Assembly (NCBI RefSeq): GCF_024498135.1
Contig: NZ_JANHOH010000007.1
Location: forward strand, 164,575-228,574
Reading direction: 5' to 3'
Length of the DNA: 64,000 nt
DNA from: Mucilaginibacter aquariorum
GTDB lineage: Bacteria > Bacteroidota > Bacteroidia > Sphingobacteriales > Sphingobacteriaceae
Made by a program: the position numbers and the translations under genes. Of this stretch, positions 5,337 to 13,087 are shown piece by piece. Each line of letters starts with the position of its first letter. The first letter of the stretch is position 1. Under the pieces are notes generated by a model. It did no database searches and had not been told where the DNA came from. It saw only the letters and a program-made list of their open reading frames with translations.

Positions 5337-6845
5337 ATGAACAAAAAACTGCATGCCCTGCTGCTGATATCTGTTTTTGTTGTAGCAACCTGCGGACTGA
5401 TCTATGAGCTGATTGCGGGCACTTTGGCCAGTTATCTGCTTGGCGATTCGGTAACACAGTTTAGTACCATTATAGGTGTGTATCTGTTCTCAATGGGGAT
5501 AGGCTCGTGGGTATCCAAATACTTCGAAAAAAACATTATCTCGTGGTTTATCCAGTTAGAGATTTTGGTTGGCATTGTGGGTGGCACCAGCTCTACCATA
5601 CTGTTTTTGGTGTTTGAAAACATCGCGTCGTTCCGTATCATCCTGTATAGTTTGGTTGGTATTACCGGCATCCTGGTTGGCTTGGAGATACCGCTGCTGA
5701 TGCGGATATTGAAAGACCGCTATGAGTTTAAAGACCTGGTATCAAAAGTATTTACGTTTGATTATATAGGGGCATTACTGGCCTCGTTGGTGTTCCCCTT
5801 ATTGCTGATACCTTATTTAGGGCTGGTAAAAACCTCCTACCTGGTGGGTATACTCAATGTCGCTGTCGCGCTTATTGTTTGTGTGAGCTTTAAGAAAGAG
5901 ATAAAGGCGGCCATTTACCTGCAAACCAGTGCGGTTATAAGTATACTGGCCCTTTTAGCAGGTTTTGTTTATGCGGGTGTTATTACCAATTTTTCTGAGA
6001 GCCTCACCTATGCTGATACCATCATCTACTCAAAAAGTACACCTTACCAGCGCATTATATTAACCAAAAAAGGCAAGGTGTTGCGCCTGTTTTTAAATGG
6101 CAACCTGCAGTTTAGCTCCGATGATGAATACCGTTACCACGAAGCTTTGGTACATCCGGGTTTGCAGGCTTTGCCAAATGCGCGAAATGTACTGGTAATG
6201 GGCGGCGGCGATGGGTTGGCCGTACGCGAAATACTGAAGTATCCCAATATCCAAAGCGTAACATTGGTGGATCTGGATAAAGGTATGACAGGATTGTTCA
6301 AATCAAACCGGATGCTGCTCAGCCTGAATAAAAGCTCACTACTATCCCCGAAGGTAAAAGTCATAAATGCCGATGCCTTCACCTGGTTGCGGCAGGATAA
6401 AAAGAAATTTGATTTTATGGTGATCGACTTTCCCGACCCGTCAAACTACTCGGTAGGAAAGCTATACACTAATTCGTTTTATAAACTGGCCAAAGGTGTG
6501 CTTGCACCGGGCGGCATTATGGTTATACAGGCAACATCGCCCTATGTGGCGCCAAAATCTTTCTGGACGGTTGATACCACGCTGCGCTCGGTCGGCCTGC
6601 ATACAATCCCCTACCATAACTACGTACCGTCCTTTGGCGAGTGGGGTTACATTATGGCTACGGAAAACCCGGTTTATAAAAAGCCGGCGGTGTTTTTACC
6701 GGGTATGCGTTTTGTAACCAAAGAAAGCCTCGACCTGATGTTTTACTTTCCGAAGGATATGGCTAAAGTAAAAACCGAGGTTAACAAGCTAAACAACCAG
6801 GTATTGGTCAAATATTTTGAAGATGAGTGGTCGTCCGTTTTATAA
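5337..6845 (+). CDS. Membrane-anchored polyamine aminopropyltransferase (spermidine-synthase domain)
   Basis: The protein is 502 aa. Residues 1 to about 215 form several transmembrane helices; residues about 225-490 are a spermidine-synthase-like Rossmann domain. Visible motifs are GGGDGLAVREIL for SAM-type binding, then VTLVDLDKG, and VIDFPDPSNYSVGKLY at the place of the catalytic Asp in aminopropyltransferases. Soluble SpeE is about 280-300 aa, so the N-terminal membrane half is an extra module seen in a separate subgroup. With a SpeD-like gene upstream it could transfer an aminopropyl-type group to a membrane-associated acceptor. The last 23 bases overlap the next gene. Confidence 0.88.
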   Translation: MNKKLHALLLISVFVVATCGLIYELIAGTLASYLLGDSVTQFSTIIGVYLFSMGIGSWVSKYFEKNIISWFIQLEILVGIVGGTSSTILFLVFENIASFRIILYSLVGITGILVGLEIPLLMRILKDRYEFKDLVSKVFTFDYIGALLASLVFPLLLIPYLGLVKTSYLVGILNVAVALIVCVSFKKEIKAAIYLQTSAVISILALLAGFVYAGVITNFSESLTYADTIIYSKSTPYQRIILTKKGKVLRLFLNGNLQFSSDDEYRYHEALVHPGLQALPNARNVLVMGGGDGLAVREILKYPNIQSVTLVDLDKGMTGLFKSNRMLLSLNKSSLLSPKVKVINADAFTWLRQDKKKFDFMVIDFPDPSNYSVGKLYTNSFYKLAKGVLAPGGIMVIQATSPYVAPKSFWTVDTTLRSVGLHTIPYHNYVPSFGEWGYIMATENPVYKKPAVFLPGMRFVTKESLDLMFYFPKDMAKVKTEVNKLNNQVLVKYFEDEWSSVL

Positions 6846-8505
6846 AAGCGCCGGCTTGATAAACGGCTTGGGCCGCCGCTCGTTCCTGTTTAAAGCGGGT
6901 TTGGTTACTACAGGTATATTCTTAAACGGCTGCATTCGAAAATTGAACCCCAATAGCGCATATAAAAGCATAAAGGGTAACATAAAAGGGCCAAATGCAA
7001 AGGCGGGGCATATATTACGGGATAAATTGCCGTTACCAACACCAACCGGTATCCGTGAGGTTAAAACATTGATCATTGGCAGTGGTATTTCGGGGCTGTC
7101 GGCAGCGCGCTGGTTAAAAAAGCACGGGCATCATGATTTTGAATTGCTGGAACTGGAAGACCATGTGGGAGGCAATTCGCATTCGGGCCAAAACGGTATC
7201 TCGGCATATCCATTGGGCGCACATTATATCACCATTGCCAATAATGAAGATACCCTGCTTACCGGTTTCTTGCAGGACTGCGATGTAATTACAGGATTTG
7301 AGAATAACCTTCCAGTTTATAATGAATATTATTTGTGCTTTGACCCGGAAGAGCGTTTGCTGATTAACGGGCAGTGGCAGGAAGGCATTGTGCCCGATTT
7401 CGGCCTGCATGAAAATGATAGAGCGCAGATTAAAAAGTTTTTCGCGTTGATAGACGAATTAAAAAAAGCAAAAGGCAGCGATGGTAAATATGCTTTTGAT
7501 ATTCCGATAGATAATAGCAGTGCCGACGATAGATACCGGGCTTTGGACAGGGTCACATTTAAAGAATACCTGCACCAGCAAAATCTTACATCAGTTTATC
7601 TTTTATGGTATTTAAACTATTGCTGTAAGGATGACTATGGGCAGAAGATAGATAAGGTATCAGCCTGGGCGGGCATCCATTATTTTGCATCGCGCAGGGG
7701 TAAGGCGGCCAACGCCGAAAGCAATGCCGTATTAACCTGGCCGGAAGGTAATGGCTGGTTAACCAAAAAATTAGCTGCTGAAGTGGGCGACCACCTGCGT
7801 AAAGGCAACATGTGTTATAGCATCAGCTATAATCAACAGGGTAAGGTAGTTGCCGGAATTTATGATATAACCAGGGGCACAACAAGCACCATCATCGCTG
7901 ATAATGTTATTATGGCTACGCCACAATTTGTAAACCAGCGGCTATTTAAAGATACAATAAACCGGCCTATAGATTACACCGGCTTAAATTATTCACCATG
8001 GTTTATAGCCAACATTACTACTAACCGCTTGCCGCAGGCAAAAGGCGCCGGCCTTTGCTGGGATAATGTGGCTTATGATACGCCATCCGTAGGGTACGTA
8101 AATGCCGGGCAACAAACTGTTAAGCTGGCCAATGAAAAAAGGGTTTTAACATGGTACCTGCCGCTGTGCGATCATGAACCGCGAGTTGCGCGACTTGCAG
8201 CATACACGCGCACCTACGAACAATGGCTGGACATGATGATGCCAGAGCTGGAATACATGCACCCGGGCATTACTGCTGCTATTGAAAATGTAGAATGCTG
8301 GGTTTGGGGCCATGGAATGATATACCCGGCAGTAAACTATATTTGGGGGCAAAACAGGAAAGCCGCACAACAGCCTATAAATAATAACTTGTTTTTTGCC
8401 CATACCGATCTTAGCGGCGTATCTATTTTTGAAGAAGCCTTTCACCAGGGCATACATGCCGCCAATCAGGTTTTAGCCGTATATGGAAAACAGCCAAACA
8501 AATAA
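6823..8505 (+). CDS. Tat-exported lipoprotein-like FAD amine-oxidase-type oxidoreductase
   Basis: Starting at the ATG at 6823 (an in-frame TTG lies at 6817) the protein is 560 aa. The N-terminus has a twin-arginine signal, RRSFLFKAGL, followed by a hydrophobic stretch and a lipobox-like FLNGC, so it is probably exported folded and anchored by lipid. The FAD-binding dinucleotide fold starts near residue 85 with LIIGSGISGLSAARWL and ends with ELLELEDHVGGNS, as in flavin amine oxidases and desaturases. The C-terminus has the flavin-contact type segment FFAHTDLSGVSIFEEAFHQG. It overlaps both the spermidine-synthase gene and the following gene. Oxidation of a polyamine-derived product outside the cytoplasm is a plausible but unproven job. 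Confidence 0.85.
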   Translation: MSGRPFYKSAGLINGLGRRSFLFKAGLVTTGIFLNGCIRKLNPNSAYKSIKGNIKGPNAKAGHILRDKLPLPTPTGIREVKTLIIGSGISGLSAARWLKKHGHHDFELLELEDHVGGNSHSGQNGISAYPLGAHYITIANNEDTLLTGFLQDCDVITGFENNLPVYNEYYLCFDPEERLLINGQWQEGIVPDFGLHENDRAQIKKFFALIDELKKAKGSDGKYAFDIPIDNSSADDRYRALDRVTFKEYLHQQNLTSVYLLWYLNYCCKDDYGQKIDKVSAWAGIHYFASRRGKAANAESNAVLTWPEGNGWLTKKLAAEVGDHLRKGNMCYSISYNQQGKVVAGIYDITRGTTSTIIADNVIMATPQFVNQRLFKDTINRPIDYTGLNYSPWFIANITTNRLPQAKGAGLCWDNVAYDTPSVGYVNAGQQTVKLANEKRVLTWYLPLCDHEPRVARLAAYTRTYEQWLDMMMPELEYMHPGITAAIENVECWVWGHGMIYPAVNYIWGQNRKAAQQPINNNLFFAHTDLSGVSIFEEAFHQGIHAANQVLAVYGKQPNK

Positions 8506-9571
8506 ACAACCATGGCTGCATTCGCCGGTTATTGACGGGATATTCATCCTGTCGCCGCCGTTTATTGCCTTGTTGTTGGTTATCTGTTTTCCTCTGCAGT
8601 TCCAGGCATCATCAAATATTCCGATTTATTACTGGCTGTTCCTGGTGGTTTTTATTGATGTTGCCCATGTATACAGCACACTTTACCGTACTTACTTTAC
8701 CCCCGGAGCTTTCAAAAAAGATACTTTTTTAATTGTTGTGCCTATTGCCTGCTATATAGTGGGCGTGCTGCTCCATACTTACGACGGGATGCTTTTTTGG
8801 CGTATACTGGCTTACCTGGCGGTGTTCCATTTCATCAGGCAGCAATATGGTTTTATGCGGTTATATTCCAGGCAGGAAGGCAGCAACTCCTGGTTTAGGC
8901 TGATAGATAAACTGGCTATTTACTCGGCTACAATATATCCACTATTCTATTGGCATTTTGACGGTAACAGAAAGTTTAGTTGGTTTGTTGAGAATGATAT
9001 TGTGTCATTTCATTCACCTTTGTTATTGAATATCGGGCTTGTTCTCTACCTGCCTATTATGGGAACCTATATTGTTAAAGAAGTGGTGTACGTGACCCGG
9101 ACAAGAGAATTTAACTGGCCCCGTAATTTACTGGTTTGCGGTACATTCCTGTCGTGGTATTTTGGCATCGTATATTTTAATGGCGATATGGCTTTCACCA
9201 CCCTCAATGTCATATCGCACGGCATACCCTATATGGCTTTGATCTGGATCTTTGAAAAAAAGAAACAGGGTAAAAGCACCAGTAACGGCAGCCTTATTAT
9301 TAAATACACTTTTAGCAAATACGGTGGCGTATTATTTTTTGTGTTGCTGCTGGCTTTATTAGCTTACATTGAAGAAGGCCTATGGGATGGAATGATATGG
9401 AAAGAGCACGGAAGCATTTTCGCGATGTTCTCAAGTCTGCCTAAAATAGATAACGAACAAATTTTATCGCTATTGGTCCCGCTATTGGCCTTGCCCCAGT
9501 CCACCCACTATGTGTTGGACGGTTTTATTTGGAAAATTAAGAAGGCAGGCAGTTCCGCTGAGCGAATTTAA
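8483..9571 (+). CDS. Multi-spanning membrane protein with conserved-looking histidines, unknown function
   Basis: The protein is 362 aa with about eight to nine hydrophobic segments. I do not recognise a named family. Histidines lie in or near membrane segments in short motif-like contexts: DVAHVYST (about residue 59), VFHFIRQQYGF (about 112), VISHGIPYM and THYVLDGFIWK near the C-terminus. Such spacing recalls membrane metal-binding oxygenases or desaturases, but I cannot assign it to one. The gene overlaps the end of the flavin oxidoreductase by 23 bases, so it is the last member of the same operon. It may work with that enzyme on a membrane substrate. Confidence 0.7.
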   Translation: MENSQTNKQPWLHSPVIDGIFILSPPFIALLLVICFPLQFQASSNIPIYYWLFLVVFIDVAHVYSTLYRTYFTPGAFKKDTFLIVVPIACYIVGVLLHTYDGMLFWRILAYLAVFHFIRQQYGFMRLYSRQEGSNSWFRLIDKLAIYSATIYPLFYWHFDGNRKFSWFVENDIVSFHSPLLLNIGLVLYLPIMGTYIVKEVVYVTRTREFNWPRNLLVCGTFLSWYFGIVYFNGDMAFTTLNVISHGIPYMALIWIFEKKKQGKSTSNGSLIIKYTFSKYGGVLFFVLLLALLAYIEEGLWDGMIWKEHGSIFAMFSSLPKIDNEQILSLLVPLLALPQSTHYVLDGFIWKIKKAGSSAERI

Positions 9572-9923
9572 CCTGCCATATTGCCCGTATTGCTGATTCG
9601 AATTTGATTGGCCGGACACCGACAAATTGATTTCATTCAACCATCATTAAGGTTTAATACTCATTCTTAAACCTTCGCTATGGGCGTTAAACTCGGGGGA
9701 TACATGCATTGTATAGTGTTATCCCCCTAAAAAAGTTGCGCTTGAATCAATCGGAGGAGCCCTTCCCCGAGTGATCAGGTACGGGTAAATCTAAGATAGC
9801 GCTAAAATTTGTTACTCAACAACAAAATGCCGCGCTGTTGATTGCCATATAGCTGACCGATGGCACCCTTATGCCACCTACAGTTAAGGCACCAATTAAG
9901 AATTAACTTACCTGCAGTCCCGG
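9572..9923. other. Intergenic region with two perfect hairpins
   Basis: No gene is seen in these 350 bases between convergent operons. Two strong hairpins are present: AAGGTTTAA (9649-9657) with TTAAACCTT (9667-9675), and GGGGGATA (9695-9702) with TATCCCCC (9720-9727), the latter enclosing ATACA/TGTAT. Neither is followed by a T-run on either strand. They may be structured 3' ends of the plus-strand operon. Confidence 0.5.
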
Positions 9924-11069
9924 CTATTTAACAGATTTCAACAGGTAATTATGCACCTCATCGTCTACAGTAACGATATCAATATTTGGTTTTATTATTC
10001 GCCATTTGCTGTCTACTAAAAAATAGCTGGGTACCGCGGTTATTTTCCAATTAGCTACGTTTGGCGACGCATCGCCTTTAAAGTCTGCTACTTGCGGCCA
10101 GTTAAGGTTACTTGTTTTTATAGCCCGTTTCCATACATCCTGATCTTTATCTGTAGAAATGCTTACCACCCCGAAGCGCTTTTTATCGTTATCGCCAATG
10201 ATAAGGCCGTTTAGTATTTTGGAATGGTTCATTTGGCTTAATTGGCTATTTGATACCCAAAACTCCACCAGTATAACTTTTGCTTTTATAGATCGTTTAT
10301 CAAATGCTTTTCCATCCGGGGTGGCACCGACAATATCAGGGGCTTCTGATCCCGGTAACAGTTTAACAAGTACACTTAGTTTGTCGGTTACCTTTTGCCC
10401 GTCTTCCGTTGCTTTAGCTTCAGCTGTTAGCTTCTTTAAAATGTTATTGTACTCAACCGGATACTCATCCATAAATTGTTGCCCCATTATATGTGCGGCA
10501 ACTACATTATCGGGATGTTTTGTTACGTAGGCATCTAAAACTTTTGGTTCTAATTTCCTTCTTTCAATTTGGTAATCACGGGTTTTTGTAATAAGGGCCG
10601 AGTGTGCCTTCTTTGACAGTGTGCTTATTTCCTTTGAATCGAGGTAGTTAAGTAATGAATCGATAGTGTGGTTAAGGGGCCCGGCAATTTCATTTTCAAT
10701 TTTATAATAATCAGAAAGTTGCTGCTGTACTTTTGACCCTGATGTTATTGTGGGGTATCCTTCTTTAGTACCTGGTTTAAGGTCAATTGTATAGTTCCCA
10801 TTCTCCAGATAAATATTAAAAGTGGTTTTAGAGTTTAAGGGCTTATCATTATCAATAATTGTAATGTCGTAATATCCTGGTGCTTGTATTGGTTTACTGA
10901 TGGTGGCTGCGCCGTCTTTAATATCCTGACTTAGTAGTGTTTCCTTAAATTGGCTTAGGATAATAGTGCCGGTTTTTATGCCCGCGGCTTTAAAGTTTAA
11001 TTCTACTTTGGGTGTTTTATTACAGGCTGTTAATAATAAAGCTAAAGCGATAAGGTAATAGTATCTCAT
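9924..11069 (-). CDS. Thioredoxin-fold lipoprotein (DUF4369 plus TlpA-like) lacking the CXXC
   Basis: The 381-aa protein starts with a lipoprotein signal (LIALALLLTAC, Cys at 16). The N-terminal half, about residues 20-130, is a DUF4369-type beta domain; the C-terminal 150 residues look like an AhpC/TSA-TlpA thioredoxin fold with PGSEAPDIVGATPDGK, VILVEFWVSN and the cis-Pro strand ITAVPSYFLVD. In active TlpA-like proteins a WCxxC follows the FW strand; here the segment is FWVSNSQLSQMNH, without cysteine. It therefore probably has no thiol redox activity and may act as a binding or chaperone-type fold on the periplasmic side of a membrane. It is transcribed alone. Confidence 0.8.
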   Translation of the reverse strand: MRYYYLIALALLLTACNKTPKVELNFKAAGIKTGTIILSQFKETLLSQDIKDGAATISKPIQAPGYYDITIIDNDKPLNSKTTFNIYLENGNYTIDLKPGTKEGYPTITSGSKVQQQLSDYYKIENEIAGPLNHTIDSLLNYLDSKEISTLSKKAHSALITKTRDYQIERRKLEPKVLDAYVTKHPDNVVAAHIMGQQFMDEYPVEYNNILKKLTAEAKATEDGQKVTDKLSVLVKLLPGSEAPDIVGATPDGKAFDKRSIKAKVILVEFWVSNSQLSQMNHSKILNGLIIGDNDKKRFGVVSISTDKDQDVWKRAIKTSNLNWPQVADFKGDASPNVANWKITAVPSYFLVDSKWRIIKPNIDIVTVDDEVHNYLLKSVK

Positions 11070-11163
11070 AATTAATTGTGAAAGGTGCCCGAAATTATAA
11101 AATTTATCCGATTATAAATATTGATGTTGGCTTCTAAATGTGTTGTTAAGTTGCTTTCCTTAA

Positions 11164-11202
11164 AACAAAAGCCTTTCAGATCTCATCCAAAAGGCTTTTG
11201 TT
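11164..11202 (-). terminator. Terminator for the minus-strand glycosidase, duplicate of 13034-13072
   Basis: AACAAAAGCCTTT (11164-11176) pairs perfectly with 11190-11202; read on the minus strand the hairpin ends in a T-run. It is nearly identical, including its loop, to the hairpin at 13034-13072. Confidence 0.75.
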
Positions 11203-11221
11203 CATAATGGGGTGCGTTTAC

Positions 11222-11280
11222 TTAAAATTGAAGGTCGCCCATTTGTAATACCACCAGCTCCTTCTTTTCTTGTAGAGTGC
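11222..11280 (-). pseudogene. Remnant of the 3' end of a VIT-VWA fusion gene
   Basis: On the minus strand this stretch reads TLQEKKELVVLQMGDLQF and a stop. The intact gene at 13088-16321 ends TPQEKKELIVLQM, then a ten-residue segment, then GDLDFK. The fragment lacks that segment. It abuts the glycosidase stop at 11280 and has its own copy of the terminator just downstream. It is a leftover of a duplication, not an expressed gene. Confidence 0.75.
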
Positions 11281-12884
11281 TAACGCGTAATTACAGTGCA
11301 TTGTAAAACAGTCGGCAGGTCACCAAAGTTTGGGCCTTTCCAATCTGTTTCATCGCCATTAAGAATACGGAGAGGCTTAAATACACCATTCTGGTACTTA
11401 CCTTCCTCTACCTTTAAATACTGCCACGCCTTATCAGCCTGGTTACCCGAAGGGGCAAAGGCTATATGGCAATTGGTACCTATCAGTACAAATTTGTTTT
11501 CGCTCAGCTTTACGATCATGGCCTTCCCATTTGGGGTAGTATTCTTTGTTGTACCACCCCTGCCTGATCCAAAAGTTACGGTTACTTTCCATTGGCCTAA
11601 GTCAACGGTTTGGTCCGCCTGGTCTTCATGTTCTACCACGGCTTTTATTTTGCCTTCAAAACCCCATTGTGCAAGTTCGGGCATCATGGTTTTGAAAAGG
11701 GCGTATGAGGTTGCGTAGGGCACATAACGGTCTTTGTTTTCTGTAGATTCAGGATCTTCAGCGTTCCTATCTATCCCAAATGGCGAAAAGCCAATGCCAC
11801 CACGGGCAATAACATCATACATGTATTTGGCATTTTCTTTATTAAAACCGGCTTCGGGTACAAAAAGCGTGTTATCGGGCCTATCGTACAGGTCTAATAC
11901 CTTTAGTACTTTTTCGCTGCCAGATAAATAAATGTCGGGGGCAAGCAGATCAATAGCCGGTGCCGCAGCCTTCCATATCGGTATCACATTATCTGTGGGG
12001 CCTCCGCTTTCATAGCTTGATGCTTTGGGATTGGTCAATGGGTCGCGCAGGGCTGCATTTACATATAGGGGTAAAGGATAAACTGTCTTACCGGCAGCAG
12101 CAACCTTTCCAATAAAACGGGCGATTGACCATGCCTGGAAGTATTCATCGGCCCTGTCGCCAAATACCTTTTGCCATGTACCATTGGTAACAACGTTTAC
12201 ATTCATGGCTTTGAGCAGCTCTGGTTTCAACAACTCCGGTGGTACCTGCCCCTCAAATAGTTTTTGAGCAAGCGGGGAATAGTCTCTTACCGTATCCCAT
12301 GAGCCTGGCTCATTTTCAACCTGAACCATAATTACTGTATGCTGGGGGTCTGCCTTTTTAAGGTAGCCCATTAGTTTAGTAAAGGCGTTAATATCGGCAT
12401 TTAGCGTAGCTTCAATATGCGGGGAAGGGGAGTCGATTGGTTTACCATCCCGGTTTAGTATATTGGGGTATTTGCCGGCTTCCAGTTTCATCCACTGGGG
12501 CATGTAATGGTTGCTGCCGTTTTTCCAGGTAGCAAACCATAATAATACCAGCCTAACCTTGCGTGCTCTTGCCTGGGCAAGCAATGTATCAACTATCGAA
12601 AAATTGAACTTGCCTTGTTGAGCCTCAACTTGTTCCCAGTAAATGGGTACTTCGAGCGTGTTGGCATGCATCTGTTTAATAGCTGCCCAAACATTGGGCA
12701 TCATGCCGGGCCACGCACTCGAATTGTGCGCCTGTCCGCCCAGGATCAGGAAAGGTTTACCATCAACCAGTAACTGGTGGCGGCCATTTTTATCTATAAT
12801 ACGGGGAAGTGGGTTAGTATTAGATTGTGCAAAAATGCTAAGCTGTGCAAACAACATTGCAACGCATATAATTACTGTCTTCAT
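11280..12884 (-). CDS. Secreted GH35/GH42-type beta-galactosidase-like enzyme (DUF5597 type)
   Basis: The 534-aa protein has a signal peptide (MKTVIICVAMLFAQLSIFAQ) and a GH-A barrel. Recognisable parts are LLVDGKPFLILGGQAHNSS near the start of the barrel, EVPIYWEQVE, the acid/base region VMVQ-type strand with QVENEPGSWD (Glu after Val), and FVPEAGF as the likely nucleophile strand. The C-terminal about 130 residues are beta-rich and match the DUF5597 pattern of beta-galactosidase-like proteins. It should act on galactosides outside the cytoplasm. It lies between the duplicated tail fragment and the VIT-VWA gene, which suggests insertion or recombination at this place. Confidence 0.82.
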   Translation of the reverse strand: MKTVIICVAMLFAQLSIFAQSNTNPLPRIIDKNGRHQLLVDGKPFLILGGQAHNSSAWPGMMPNVWAAIKQMHANTLEVPIYWEQVEAQQGKFNFSIVDTLLAQARARKVRLVLLWFATWKNGSNHYMPQWMKLEAGKYPNILNRDGKPIDSPSPHIEATLNADINAFTKLMGYLKKADPQHTVIMVQVENEPGSWDTVRDYSPLAQKLFEGQVPPELLKPELLKAMNVNVVTNGTWQKVFGDRADEYFQAWSIARFIGKVAAAGKTVYPLPLYVNAALRDPLTNPKASSYESGGPTDNVIPIWKAAAPAIDLLAPDIYLSGSEKVLKVLDLYDRPDNTLFVPEAGFNKENAKYMYDVIARGGIGFSPFGIDRNAEDPESTENKDRYVPYATSYALFKTMMPELAQWGFEGKIKAVVEHEDQADQTVDLGQWKVTVTFGSGRGGTTKNTTPNGKAMIVKLSENKFVLIGTNCHIAFAPSGNQADKAWQYLKVEEGKYQNGVFKPLRILNGDETDWKGPNFGDLPTVLQCTVITR

Positions 12885-13033
12885 TACGGTTAATTTGGTT
12901 GCGCTAAATTTAACAGAGATTGATTGATTTTGTAGGGGTTATAAAAAATAAAAGTTGGAGACGCCCGTTTTCCACGGAGATAAGAGTGCGGAGGAAGGGG
13001 CCGGATATGTGTTTAATTACAAGGATCTGTTAA

Positions 13034-13072
13034 AACAAAAGCCTTTCAGGTCTCATCCAAAAGGCTCTTGTT
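13034..13072 (-). terminator. Terminator for the VIT-VWA fusion gene
   Basis: AACAAAAGCCTTT (13034-13046) pairs with AAAGGCTCTTGTT (13060-13072) with one mismatch. It lies just past the stop of the 13088-16321 gene on the minus strand, with a T-rich end in that direction. Confidence 0.7.
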
Positions 13073-13087
13073 CATAATCCGTTGTGG

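Noticed and set aside
9695..9727. Riboswitch in the gene-free stretch
   Set aside because: It lies between convergent gene ends, not upstream of a start codon, and matches no riboswitch core I know.
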